Source: Strigops habroptila (taxonomy: Eukaryota > Chordata > Aves > Psittaciformes > Psittacidae). From it: 64,000 bases of DNA. Below the pieces are notes generated by a model, which was not told the DNA's origin, searched no databases, and saw only the letters and a list, made by a program, of their open reading frames with translations. The position numbers and the translations under genes were made by a program. Positions 39,112-57,282 of this stretch are shown in pieces; within the stretch, counting starts at the first letter, position 1; every line of letters starts with the position of its first letter. Where the stretch lies: the NCBI RefSeq assembly GCF_004027225.2, contig NC_044277.2, positions 73,657,900-73,721,899 of the forward strand, given 5' to 3'.

Positions 39112-41492
39112 TGTGCCTCACTGCTCCCCAGCCAGCGTGGCTGTGTGATACACACATGCCCTGCTTCAGTCTCCTTTTTTATGATGTGCAGTGGGCTTGA
39201 CCTCAGCACTTCTCTCCTTTTTACTCAATTTCAATGCACAAATGCCTTTTACTTTTAAGTGACTGTTCCTGCATCCCAAGCACAGCAGAAGTTCGATTGC
39301 TTTAAGAAGCTAAAAGATAAATACATATTTAGGGCAGCATTAGGCTTAAAGAAGGGCTCCTAGACAGACAGATATTAACCACAGCAAAACTGTCCGGCAC
39401 TGGATGAAGATTATTAAGTTTTCTGTAGGCTTTTTAAAGTGACATTTTCAGAATCAGTGGTTAAACTCATTCTTTTTGAAACGAGACACGTACCTCCCAG
39501 CCTCCATCTCAGCTTCTCTGAAAGCAAAGCTATTATACTCCTATTGTCAGCATTCCACCCCAAAATCATTTAGAATATTTTCTCTCCCTGTTTTTCTCCT
39601 GTCACCACAGAGCCTGAGGTACTATATTCTTCTGAGAGTAACACCCAATTTTTCCCTTTCAAAATAACCAGATAGCCTCGACTGGTTTTCTCTTTTTCAA
39701 ATGCCTTTTTTTTGTGTGCAGTGTTATCATCTTCTAATCACGTATCTTCTACCGTAATTTCACATCTCACCCCTTGATTTTAGCTATGAAGAGACACACA
39801 ATAAGGGAGAGATATGTTAATTACTTGCCAATCTGTCCAAGTGAGAAACAGCTAGGTAGCTATCCCTGGTTGTTTTACATAGTGCAATTGTGGGATGTAT
39901 CAGGGAATCACTGAGGCATTGCTTTACCTATCCGTAATTAATTATTGATTTCCTGTTGTGCAAGTTGCAAAGATGACAAGACCTAATCTGATGAATAAAA
40001 TAGCTATAAGAAAAGGGAATCGTATGTGAGGCAAAGCATGAAGGACAAGACTTCAGATGTGGCAGAGTTCATTATTCATTTTGTTGAGGTTATATGCAGC
40101 TAAATAATAAACCTTTCAAAACACTGCAATAAAATGAACTAAATTCATTTTTCAAAGCATCACTTTGCCTCTTAAACAGAAATAAAATTTTTTAAATATA
40201 TTTTAGAGGAAATGAAGGTAGTATTTGGCCCTTCAGCTAGAATTTCTGTTTTTCTATTTTCCCCTGCATAAGATATGTAAGCTGTAATTTAAATTGTTAG
40301 AATCACAAATAACTATTTTTGCTTGAATCTTGTATGCACAAAACCCCCTGCATCCAAGAAAAAGTGTTTACAATAATTTTCGACTTACATTGTCATTTTC
40401 ATTCCAGTAATGCCATTTCATCTATCTTAACATGTTTATGCCCTAGAAATGCAAACTCTGCCTCTTGACCTCAAAATCTCAGGGGCAGCACAAATACTAC
40501 TTTATGCTCAGGGTCAATTTCTTAAGCCTCCTGTCCTTACAAAGGCTAGAAACTAGTCAACATCTCTTACTTTTCACGCCTTAGAACCATAAAAGCAATC
40601 AAATGCAACTCTTCTATTGTACCTGTGTGCATAAAACATAAAAAAAGATCACTATCAGAATAAAATATGCACTATTGTCTCTTCTGGTGAAAAACATGGT
40701 AGGATTGATGATACTGACTGTGATCAAGAGCCCTCAGGACTTACTGCTTCCTGAAGAGTGGCACTGTGGCTGAAAACCAGGGATCATTTTACTCAAATAT
40801 GTAGCTGCCTGACAAAAAAGGAATCTGTGCCCTTTTGGAAAAATCACTAGATAAACATGCTGTTCTCAGGTTTAGGTCAAAAGCTCTTGCATGAATACAC
40901 TTAAACTAAAGAATTAGAGATCTGACTGATTACTGCTAAGCTGTAAGAGTTTTAAGGAACTGCTGCTTTGAACATGTAGTTTCATTATTAACATTTAGAC
41001 ATTAATAACAAGAAACGTATATTTTATTTTTTTCTAATTGAGATACCTTTAAGAGTTTTTGATTTGGTAAGTAAGAGCTTTAGTACCGTTAACTCAAACA
41101 GGAACACACTACTGGACCAAAGCCTAGAACTCTCTAGGGGAACCACAATTTTCTGTAAAAGCACTTTGTTACATTAAAAGTAATGAAAACAATTTAGAAA
41201 CTGCCAGTGAAACTTTTCATTTCTACTTCCTTCAGGAAGAAGAAGCTATAGCTCTTTTATCAAGACAAACTGTATCAGCTAGTGAATGAAGTAAAAAACC
41301 TCAGAACAAAGCACACATACTACAAAAGAGACTCCTTTCAAAATACAGAGTTTCTTTCTTCCAAGACCGAAACAGCAGACGTTTTCAGGCCACTTTTGAA
41401 TTCTGTTAGCAGTTTTAGCACAAAAAGAGGGAAGAAACAAGACGGACAACCATAACACCCCCCCAGCAATTTTTTCCCCACCCATTATTAGA

Positions 41493-41524
41493 TCATGTAG
41501 AACATGGAAGAATGTTCTACATGA
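41493..41524. repeat. Perfect hairpin, 13-bp stem, 6-nt loop
   Basis: TCATGTAGAACAT, GGAAGA, ATGTTCTACATGA. This is the longest uninterrupted inverted repeat I noticed in the window. It is intronic, and no function is assigned. Confidence 0.75.
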
Positions 41525-44500
41525 CCTAAAGTAGGATATTGATGGACCAGCTTAAGATTTCATCGAACTTTGACTGAATTTACATGTACTGGCCACATTA
41601 AACTAACACTTTTAACCTCCTTATAGGACCCAGAAGAAAGAGGATGATGATGGCATAAGTACAGGAACAGATGCCCAGTGTTACGTATCAGACCATCACA
41701 GCTAGACTATTTACCTCTGAAAAGAAAATATGCTTTGACTGCCATAGTAATAAATTCAATTTGATTTCCATCCCCTCTGTGCTGCTTGTATATGCTATTA
41801 CTACTAGTAAAAGTTCTACTGATCTTATTCGTTTACAAAACTATAAGCAGCCATCCAACATACCCGTTGAGGTTTGCTGGGAGAAACTGAGTTTCTCCAC
41901 CTATACTCTTTACTCACACATGCTTTTATCTGTGTCTAAACCTAGATATGCAAACATCAAGCATACAAGTTAATTAAAAATCATATTTTGTTTTGAATGT
42001 AAGAAATCATGTTCCTTGAATGAATTTTGGAGAAAAAGATTGACACAAATCAAAAATGGGTTCTCTTAACATGTATCTTTAAAGGACTTTAAAGTCTTCC
42101 GAAAAACTTTTGGATTCCTTTCGGTATTGTACATCTGAATCCAGCTAAATTTTGTTTGCCATTAATTAATGGCATGTATAGTTTAAAAATATTTAATACA
42201 GTATTTAAGTGGACTAAAAATGTCCTAAAAGACATGCAGTTAATCTTCTTACTTATCATCTACTTTGTATTCAAGTATTAAAATCCAATCTTCTTCTGAG
42301 GAACCATATTTTTGAGAAGAAAAATTCTGTAGATGTGACCTTCCACTTACGCAGAACCCTTCAGATTCTGTTTGCCTACTCATACCTCTACCCTAAGGAT
42401 ATTTCAGAAACTTCAGTTACGCAATTCCCTTCAGAAGGCTCCAAGTCAAAGAAGATGCTGACTCCTGGCCTGCATTTTAGATTTTCTTTTCTTCAGAGAA
42501 GTTCAAAAGATGGAATACTTTGGAGACAGACTTTACACAACTAGGACATTAAATGTCTCTCTTCTAAATCTGTATTTAGTAACCTTAAAAATAGACTTGG
42601 GTTTTCAAGTGAACAATACGTAGCCATTCCCACATAAGTCAGCTAGAATTTACCACGAGATACGATCAATGCTAAGATATCTTAGGATCACATGTATGTA
42701 TGGCTCATCCTAGAGAACTGTTTGGACAAACTTTCATTCTTTTCTTATTTGTTTAGCACCTCTTGAGTCTAGCTGTAGCAGGATTTGGATGAGAATGGTG
42801 TGAGCTTCCATGCACTTGTTACTGATGATTTAGAAGAGTAACTGCTACGTTTGGTTGCTGAATTACCACTTGCTGAGTGTTAAAGTACTATCATGCCTTT
42901 AATGCCCTCATGGGAAAAGCAACAGTCAAGCACAGCTGCAGATAATTTTCTGAGCTCATAGCTCAAGCCATTAAGGCTTATTCCTTTACGTATTCCCAAG
43001 CTCTCTTTGTTCAGACATCATGCAAAAAGGCATTATCTTCTATGTTCATGCTGTGTTGTTTTACATATACTCTCCATTTGTGTATATATATGAGCACAAA
43101 TACGTATTTACCAGCAAAAGTGCAGGTCTGTCTTTCCACAACCATGCAAGTATTTGCAAGGAGTGGAAAAAAAAACCAAACCCCAAAACAAAAAGCAAGC
43201 CATTACTTCGGCTTTAATTGTGCTCAATCATCATATCTGGTGTTTTTTTGATACCATTCAGTAAGAAAGCCCACACCAAAACAGTGTAAGGATGGGCAAG
43301 GTCTGGTTTCGGCTACACAGGACTGTTTTCATGAAACTACTACCATCAGTATTGAGTCTTCAGTTCAGCACAGACTGTATTTTAGATTACTGCTAATATT
43401 TTAAGTACCATAGTAAACACAGAAAAAAAGTTAGAAAGAAACATGTAAGTAAGGAAATAACTGACACACAACTAAAGGAATGGTAGGTGATATTGCATAG
43501 TATATAAACCTTTGCTGAGAGTATCACAAACAATTTAACTACGTAAAAAGCAAAATGTTCAAAATAAATGAAGTCTATTATACAGTAAACGATGGAATTC
43601 AGAAGCATAAAACATTTGAAAACATCTCCCTCTAAGACCTGATGCAGAAACACAAATTTAGATAAGTCCAATATGTGTTGTCACTGTCATACAGGTAAGA
43701 ACATCAATATTTTAATTCCAGACGATCTTCTATCCTCTTTAGGTCAAGTAAAATATAAAAACCATTTTATAAAAAATTAAAAATTATATAAAAAATATAA
43801 AACCCAACATAATGGCAATCCCTTCTCTTTATAGTATTGTCTGATACTGTTAAACTCAAAGGGGGTTAGAAGGAACTAGGGAAAATATTACTTCATATGA
43901 TGGATAAGCTAGGAAAAACAGAAAATGACCTACTTGACTGCACAACTGAAATGATAATTATATGCATTAAAATAAAATCAAAATAACATTTTGACTTAGC
44001 ATTTTTTAATGTTTTGGATATATTTTTTGCCCTTTTTTTTTTTCCTAAATTGTTCTTCTTAAAATTTAGCCAAATGATTTAGAATAATAATACTGCTAGG
44101 TGAAGACACTTAATGGATTTGTGTTTTGCCAAATGCTGAGAATTTCTATCCCCTCCCTCACCCTTTTCTTTTAAAAAAATCAAGCACAGTTTATACATCA
44201 CTTTTTCTATGTATGAATACTTCTGAATGCTTCGGCATATGCCAGTTTTTACCTGTACAGCTCAACTCAATTTATTTGCACTATTTCTCTTAAGGCTTCA
44301 TGATTCGGTCATGATATGTAGATAGACAAACAGGGTATTATTTAAGCAGACAACTGGCAAAGAAAGAGCCGCAAATGTTCAAATTTACTTGAAAAAGTTT
44401 TGTATGATTCTTGAAAAAACAATCCCTGGGAAGACATACACAATCAAAACAGGAAGTAAGTTAAATGATAAGTTTATACCATACAGTGATGCTGTCTAGT

Positions 44501-47500
44501 GCTAATTATGGTGGAAAAAAAAGCAGCACTGAGGTAAAAAGAAAATCAAAATTCCATACTAATGTATCATTTCTCACTGAAGATGCTTTGTGTCTCTAAG
44601 AAAGAATGTGAAAAGATTAACAGATTTTTCTTTGGTCTGCAGCTACTAGCTGTTATTTCCTGCACAAGAGAAAATATGCCTTTGCTTTAATGAAGAAATA
44701 CTTCATATTTGCATGTGCATTAGGAAAGGTAAACCTATCTTATATGAACACTGGAAACTAATATACAGCATAAAATACAGAATTAATAATAACTCAAGAT
44801 ACACGCAGAAAAAATCAGTAATTCCAACTTTTTCTCCAATACTGCAGCCAATGACAATTTCATGATTAAGTATTTAATAAGACTGCTATCTGATAAAAAG
44901 CCACATTTAAAATGCTCGCTTAAATGCAAATAACATGTTTACAGGTAAGTAAGACTGAAACAGAAATGAAAAATGGAAGTATATGTTTGAAGATGGTAAT
45001 TTTTTTTGCTATATTGGTTATAGAATTAGCATCTTCTAAAATTACTCAGATGATGCTTTAGAAAGGCTTGAATGTGTTAATTCCACAGCAAATTTCCCCA
45101 TTTCCTTTATTTAAAATCAATTTAGGAATCTGCTTAATTCCTGATTAACAAAACTAAGCAATGTCATATATCAGATGATGAAATGCTGGCCATTTAAAAT
45201 ATCATATTCCTGTTAGCTAAAGATTAAAAGGATTTATGCCAACCTTGAAAGATATTTATGTCTAAAGTATTTAAATGAGATCTCCTCTGATGTCTCCCCT
45301 CTTCCAGGGAAAATTAGTAGAAAAAAACCCCTTCAAAAATAGCGTAACTACTATGTCCTGTGTGACCAGCAAGAATGTGTAAATTCCTATTTTCTCTAAA
45401 CATTTTAACAGAAATAATACACAGACATATATATATATAAAATTTTGAAAAGGTTTCTCCAAGAATTTACTTGAATGTTGTGCATATGTAGAAGGTATTT
45501 TGGTTTTTTGCAATAATTTTATTGCAGAGTCACATTTTATTATGAAAAAATATAGGGGGAGCAAACCAAAAGACTATACTTGGTTAAGGAAATGGAATTT
45601 TAGTACTGAAAATTAAACAGTGCCCAGTTGTGCTAATTCTCATCAACTGTACTTGTCTGAGGAAATCTCCATTGTTCTTATTAATAGATACTTTGAAAAC
45701 TAGCATTTTAAGAATTTAATTCACTCATGGACACACTGATTTTTCTACTGGGATCCTCTTACTGAAATATGCAGCTATTGCTTCTTTCTTACAGATGTCA
45801 TTGGGCCAGAAAAAGTAAGCAAAGTGCTTGATAAATTTAATCTGCTATTGCAACACAGTGCTTATCAATAACTGCCTTTCTGTTTCAAAGGTGCAGGCAA
45901 TCAAAAAAGAGATTACAGAAATGCTGGAAAGCTTGTCAGGGAACTGAATGTAATGCACCTGTCCCCCTCTCTGTTATATGCTGTCCTCAGAGAGAGCAAA
46001 ACTCTGCATACCTTCCTCACACGGCTGAAATGAATGGGGCTGCTCTCCAAAGTGAAGCGTTAATCTACAGTATAATTTAAAAATACGTTCTTTAGTAAGG
46101 CTTTGTTCCTTTTGATTCAAATGTCTTCTGTAGAACTTTTTTGGGTACAAATCTCAGCATGGATGAAACATAACAATTCAACACTGGTCAGCTGACAGCC
46201 AGAATACCTGGGTTGGGGAATAGATTCTGGTTTCTTGGCTCTGGGAGAGCGTATGCTGAGCGTGCCATGACCCAGAGTGGTGGGTTGGTGAAAATCCTCT
46301 GTCATCAGCCACACTGAAGCTTGGGGCCGCCCACTGCCATAAATCAATCAATCAGTCAATTATTTATTAATCAGGTACTTGCATTTTCATAGTTAATATA
46401 AAAATGGGCTCTAGACAATGCCTTCTCTATAATGACAATCTAGCTTTCTATTACAGTGGGGAGTTTGCCTTAAATTTATCCATCCCTTTTATAAAAGGGT
46501 GTCTTGCCAGTTGTACAGAAACAAATCAAGCCCCGCTGAAAGATCAGCACTGCAAAAGACATATGCTCACAAACAATTTGAGCACATGAATAGTTCCTTC
46601 AAGTCAAGCCACTTTTTTGAGGAACTATTACATTCTGATTTGGAATTTAGATCATTAATGTAGGGTTTAAGTTCTGCACAGACATTTTCACTAGGTAATT
46701 TCACCCTAAACTATCAACTTTTTTGGGGGACATCTGACTGACTATAACCTTACCTGAAGAAAATCCAAATGATGCATTCGAAGTCTACATGATAGCACTA
46801 TGTAATTAACATTTTTAAAGGGTAAGTATTTATATTTTGCTTTAGAAAGGACTTCTTTAGATTCTAAACCTCCTTGACCAGAGTTTTCAAGTTTACTGCT
46901 GTCAATTTTCATGGAACATTTAGCCATAAAGGACCTTTTCATAGAGTCATCATTTTATTATTCCGAAAGTCTAGATCAGGACTGGCTTAATTTCTTCTAA
47001 GGCTTTGGGCAATTCTAAGTATTTTTTCCAGCCAATGACAGACAAGGCCATCTTCAGAGTAGAGTGACTACTCTGACTTCATTAAATGCCTATCACAATA
47101 GCATCCCTGTTGTAAATGGCACACTACATGCTGAAGGATGGCCAACTTAAACAGTCTCTCTAGTTTCAAATAATTGGTTGCCTTTTTATTCATATGGCAG
47201 GTGAATAGGACAAACATTTATATTATTCCATGCAGAACAGAAACCTACGGTACTAAATGGGGAAGAAAAATAATTTCTACAAATTCATTGTGATCTCTAC
47301 TTATATACTGGAAGATGGAGTAAGTGTAAACATAATGACAGAATGTAAACATATTTTGTTGGATCCTAAGTGATTAGGCAAAACAAACCAATTAATAGAA
47401 AACATTCTTCCTGACAGTTCCTCCAGCTCTTTAATATTATACAAATTTAATGCTAATTGAAGCTTTTTTTTATAATAATATATTTTTTTTTCATGTTAAG

Positions 47501-50500
47501 TTCATTTAGCACAACCCTTTTGCTCAAATTTCCTCATGCAATTTAACAAGCTATCTGTGTTTAAGAGTAGCTGGTTATTGTCTGGAATACTGACATAGGT
47601 AAGAGTTTACCAGCTAATGGAAATCTGTTCTCTTACAGTCACACCTGTATTTTCCAAGGTGTACCTGAATCTTCAGCCAGCTAATTCCTGAGAGATTGGA
47701 AGGGGGTCCAGTGTTCCTGACTTGGAAATAGGCATCTTTAAAGAATCACCATAGTAGCTCCTTTCACCTTGCTTAGGTGGCTAAACATAAATGGGACAGG
47801 ACCTCTCTCTGGAGACTGTAAGCAGCACTTAATTCTCCTGCTGGCTGCACAGGTTACCAAGATACTTGAAGAAGGGTGTACTGTGAGTCTGAAGCACAGA
47901 GACAAACAGGATAGCTCCTCTACCTGTTTTTTCTCAAGTGCTGAGCCACCCACGGGGCTAGCGACCATGTGACCGCTAAGCACTTTTGAAGATCAGATTT
48001 TAAATATTTCAGAATAGACTTCGGAAAACAGAGGTGGATAAATAATAATTTATGAAAATATAAGTCTTATTCGTAGAGAACAAAGAAGTTTGAAAATGAC
48101 ATGACATTAAAGTCACTCTTTGGGAGACAACATTTCATCTACTGATGAAAACCTGTGATGATCACCTCTTTTTTTTACTTGGTAAGCTTTAGCAGTATCT
48201 AGAAATGAATCACACTAAATAATCTAAACATTGTCTATATGGGACTGAACGTGAACCTTGTTTTCCTCTTCGTGGGATTTTTTTGAGATTAGATTTCTGT
48301 TTCTGCTATTGCTCGGAACACTGAGAAGTATTTCCTGTGAACTCTTCCCTGATGAAGGATCTGCAAGTTAAACTTCTGGGATAGATGGCAACTCCTTCCC
48401 TTCAAGACTAAATTTGTTGCTTCCTCTTGGACTGTCCAGGTGTTTTTTTTCCTATAATATTAGAACCGGAAACATTTATGTATTTTACAACTTTTCCTTG
48501 TTGGACTGTGTTAGGATAGTGTCAAATTAACCATACCAGGGACTGAAATAATGTTTGTTTTTTTTTTTCCCCCAAAGCCCCAGCCTATAAAAAATGGTAA
48601 ACACTGTCACTTCATTCATGGATCTGAACGCTGACTGTTTACTTTCTGTGCCTTTTCTATGCCAGCCCAACCTAACAAGTCTAAGTGTCCCACTAAAACC
48701 ACAGCACAGCTATGAACAGGAAATCCTAGTACACTGGATAGAACCTGTCGGCGGAGGGTACAGGGTGTGTGTGACACAGCTCTGCAAACACTGTACATAA
48801 GGTATTGCGGGCTTACAGAGCTTTCCAAGTGAAAACTGAGACAACAAAGCCAATGCCTTCTCCTTCATGAGCATGCAGCTCAGGCTGTGGGAAGTTAGAA
48901 ATCTATCCATTATTCTCCTAAGCCAGAAAAGCTACAGTCTCTACCTGTGCATGCTTTTCAGAGAATAAAAACCTATCTGACAAGAGAGACCAACAGTTCA
49001 AAGAGTGCAGCTCCTCTTGTATTAGCTACCAATAAAGGGACACAATGCTCCTGCTCTGGCAAATTGAAAGCCACACATAAACCTTCAATCCTTATTTTTT
49101 ATAGGATCTTGGGAATCCCAGGACACACTGGATGCTGCAGATTAGTTAGCCTGTCTCCCCAGTAAATTCAACTGATTGCAAGAGTTTCCACTCTTGCTTT
49201 TGATATTTTACAGAAAGGACCTCTGAAATGAATAGGGCCTTCTCATTGCTTTCATTGGAAGCAGGATCAAGCCCACTGCAGAGAAGCTTCTGGGGACCAG
49301 AACTCTGACTGTCAAAGCAACATTGCTCACAAGGTTTACTCCGTCCACCTGCTCTGCCTTTCTGTTTAAACACAGCACGTGGGCTAGCCTGAAACTCTTT
49401 TTGCAGAAACATCTCTCTAGCCTAACTTGACTTACTAGATTTAATTTTCTGTGCTTCCCATCTCACTGACTTGTGGAATAATTTTGCATTCTTCAGGATG
49501 AAAAAGATGGATAGGACCTTAAAATTTTGTGTTGTTAAAAGACTGTTTGGTTTCTTAGAAAGTTACACTACGACCTTCAGACAGGACATATTGCTTGATT
49601 TGGTCAATGAAGTTAACTGAGTAGTTGCAGTTGCTGCTGCAGTTTTTGGCTTTGAAAGGCCCGGAGAAACAGGCAATGTCTGTCAGACACTGAGTGGCAT
49701 GATGAAATTTGTGAACACTACTATTCTTCTTAAGCAACGCAGCTGAAGCTGGCACCCTGAAATCCCTTAAATTTGGACTATTTTTTATGCCGCAGCTGAT
49801 TCTGATAGTGTCCTTAGAAGCAGCTTCATTTAGGTTTCATTACATAGGCATATTAATGTTATAGACTTGGTTAAAGCTGAAGAGCTTGCTCACTCATGAT
49901 GGGACTGAAGCTTGCAGGAAGCATTTGTTGCACACACACTGCTTACGGCAGCCCCGCTACTGACAGCAGGTGGAGGACTCGTTTCTGACTCCTACACTTC
50001 TCTCCACTTCCCAGCTAGGAATTTATCAGGGATTGCTGCAAGTGGGAAATCAGTGCCTGGGCACTTCATGGCTTCTGGTCCTCCACAGGTGTGGCATGTC
50101 ATTAGGTGACCACACCAATCCTCAACTCTGGATGAACCTCCTGTCAGTGCAGTTTATATTCTGCCAGCTATGGGATGATTCCTGTTCTGTTGAGCAAAAT
50201 TAGGCAGTGAAAGAGGTTTTCATGTTTTCGCTGATGCAGTCATAGTTGGACTAAATATACTGACTACTGCTGTATCTGCAGTAAACATATTGCCTTCTTT
50301 CCCCATTAATACAAATGATAATACTTCTTTTTACCTCTCCTTACTTACTGTACTGTAAACACGTAGCTCTAAAATACACAACTCAAACTACTTGGTTACA
50401 GTGTTTCTCAAACAGTCAGGTAAGCGCTGCTGCTTTTTCTTAAGTGTGATGTGATGCTTGCAATTTCCTTGTATTACAATACAAAATTGTGCCTCTCTGT

Positions 50501-51110
50501 AGGCCACCAATTCTTTGAAAGTAATTGTATAGATACTTTAGTACACAGGAAGAAATTGCTGATGGTTATGCAGTGGGATTTACTTGCACTTCAAAAAAGG
50601 CTGTGCAGGTGCAAGATACTGCAAAGTGACGATCATATACTGTTAACTGTATGTTCACATGTTTTTACTAGCATATTATTTTAATGGGACAAAATAAAGA
50701 TTGAATTGACCCAGTATCTTTGTATGACATAGATTACCGCAAACTTTTATAATTTTCCTTTCACAAAAACATTGTTTCCCCAACATGGTGAAACTCAGAC
50801 AACCAGCATAACAGCCAGCCTACTGTAGGCAAGTTTAATAAATATTACAACTTTATAAAGATTACTCTATGTCTTCTAACAAACAGGAGCGTGCAGCATA
50901 TGTGATGAGGATAAAAGTATTTAGCAGAGACTGACCTTCATTTTAAGAATTTGTGAAGCCTGTAGGAATTAGCCAATATAGAGATCAATAAAATACTTCA
51001 TGAGAATATAGATAGTGTCTGCTATGAGATTCCTGGAAGCTACCTCAAAGGCTAGCTGACCTTATTTTCCATACCACAAGTACATATTTGTGGTTGCAGG
51101 AAATTTCTTT

Positions 51111-51146
51111 TAAGCATGCAAGGTACTTAGTACCCAAGCATGCTTA
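51111..51146. repeat. Nested hairpin (9-bp outer, 5-bp inner stem)
   Basis: The outer arms TAAGCATGC and GCATGCTTA enclose an inner GGTAC-TTA-GTACC hairpin, separated by AA on one side and CAA on the other, giving 14 paired bases in 36 nt. It is intronic. It could be the remnant of a small palindromic element. Confidence 0.7.
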
Positions 51147-52554
51147 GTATGTAAGTACATCACCAGGCATTCACTTTGGCAGCCAACAGAATGTCCTTTA
51201 CGTAGCAGTATGCATACTCAGAACCCACACAGCATATAGATTACCTCATGCACGGAGCAACCCCAGAAACTGCTTTTCTATCACATCATGTATATATACA
51301 GACAGAAGGCTGGAAATGAGCCAGACATTGTAAGAATCTCTGAGAGATTATGGTGCAATGAAGTTCAGCCTTTACAGTGCAGCCACCCACATGCACAGAA
51401 GTCGGGCTATGCACACTTCCAGTGTGTTACTGCCTTCCATCAAGAAAAGCCTACTCTAGCTCATGTTTGTTCCCACTTCTTAATGGGACAGTTGAGTACC
51501 AGCCTGTTACTCGGAACATCATCGCATATGGTATCCCTAGGGCTGCCAAGGATGACTGAAAATACTGGAAGTGAACAATGGGAGAGACTCAATAATCATC
51601 TTCTTTACTCCTCAGACTTGACAAAAGCAGGGCTGAGGCATGCAAAAGAACAGCATTTAAAACAGAAGGTCAGCTTCTGTCATTTTGAGATTTGGTGCAT
51701 ACGTTTCACGTAACTAAGTTCTCTTCTTGTACAAAATACACACAACACAGATTATGCCACTGTAAACCTTCTCTACTTCACTATTCTTATGCCTCAACCT
51801 TAACTAGGACCTGAACTTTTGTGCCACAGGAAGTCTTAGCTCTCTTTGCTGAGATTACAAACACAAATATCAATTAGTTAAGCTGTGAAATTCCATGTAG
51901 CAAGAAGACCTTTGAGAAACAAATCTGAAGGCTGATACTCACACGGAATGTAATTCAGTTTGGAAATCTTCAGCAAGAATTACTTTAAATGTTATCATTT
52001 ACTAAGTAGACACTGATGTTTTAAAAGCTACACAGGATATTATTTCACAGGATTGTATTACCATATTGCAATTCATTTTTAAGAAGTTAGCAGGCCCGTG
52101 GGAATGGTATGGTACTGAAGACTCCACAGACTGTCTGAAAACCAAGTATATGATGTTTCTGTCTGCCAGCTGATTGGAAGTGAAGCTAACAAGTTTCAGC
52201 CCAGCTCCACACATAACTGGTCCCTAAGCACCACTCATTCAGATACTCTTGTTTACAATCTCATGAGGAAATTTTGGAGCTGAAGGGCTGGAAGTCTGGT
52301 AATCTCAGGACAGGGTGGTGAGGTGTAAGAAGGAAAGCTTCAGTAGGAGAGCTTGCATAGGTTTGTTCTATGACTTCACTCTCCACGGCTGTCAGACCCA
52401 GCACTTTTTGTATGAATTATTTCGAAAAACAAATTCACATCCCATTTTCATCACCACATGTATTTTCAAAAGGTATTTCTATGATAAAAGTAGAAATGAG
52501 GGAAAACCTCATAGCTCCAAGTATCTGAAACTTTAAACTCTAGGTGAATTTTCA

Positions 52555-56348
<3,794 letters not shown>

Positions 56349-57079
56349 TCAGAAGATACAGCAATAAAGGGTGACGGAGAAGAAGTACAGGGAAGACATG
56401 CGAGACTATTAGCACCACTTCCATCATTGCATGTAATCTAATTGGCTACTGAATCTATTTGGAGCGAGCCACATTTATACAATTGCATGGTCAAGCATTT
56501 CACACATTACGGACTCTTAATATTTCCATACTACATCAGTTGGAGACTTTGGATATGGCTACATCATGCCCTTAGGAGAATGAAATGATGATAGTAAGGC
56601 CAAGTACATATATAAAGATAACCTTAATATCACAACTTACAGAACTTGGCAAGCCCTCATCTCCCGCCACCCAACTCATAACTTGTTACTATAAATAAAA
56701 TGTGCATCAGTTGTTAAAAACACTACAGTGAATGCAAAGCCAATGACATTGTTATTCGTGAAAAAGTCTTCTCTGAAGGACCAGTTTCACTGCACAAGGT
56801 CAATTCTATACTACATGCACTAATTTAATTAGGCTTATTAATATTTCTTAGATTTTATTGCTCATAGAGGACACCATCTTTTCCACATATGCTTAGTTGT
56901 ACGCTTGGAACTGACCAGAAAAGGGAGCTGTTCTGAGATCTATTCCTGTCTGATGTTTTGTAAGGAGTTACTTTATATAACAATAACCTCCAGAACTTAA
57001 AATATCCTAAAATTAAAGGGAGAATGAATTTTTAAAATGGTCACATTGAACTGAAGACTTGAAAAAGAAATTCTGTTGA

Positions 57080-57136
57080 TTATGGTTGGACTCGATGGTC
57101 TTAAAGGTCTTTTCCAACCTAAATGATTCTATGACA
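57080..57136 (+). mobile_element. Minimal CR1 LINE 3' end
   Basis: TGGTTGGACTCGATGGTCTT, AAAGGTCTTTTCCAACCTAA and ATGATTCTATGAC match the last about 55 bp of a CR1 3' UTR with its tail. It is the only CR1 piece in the window on the plus strand, that is, antisense to CTNND2. Confidence 0.9.
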
Positions 57137-57252
57137 ATTATAACTTTTTCATGTTCAAATGAACAAAGGTGATTTTTTTTTTTTTTTGCAAAATTGCACC
57201 TGAAAGTCATGTGGTGCTTGGGAAAATAACAAAAGAGCAGCTTCTGAGAATT

Positions 57253-57282
57253 TATATATATATATACACACACACATATAGT
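57253..57282. repeat. (TA)n(CA)n compound microsatellite
   Basis: TATATATATATA is followed by CACACACACA and TATAG; short and imperfect. It lies in the upstream intron. Confidence 0.75.
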
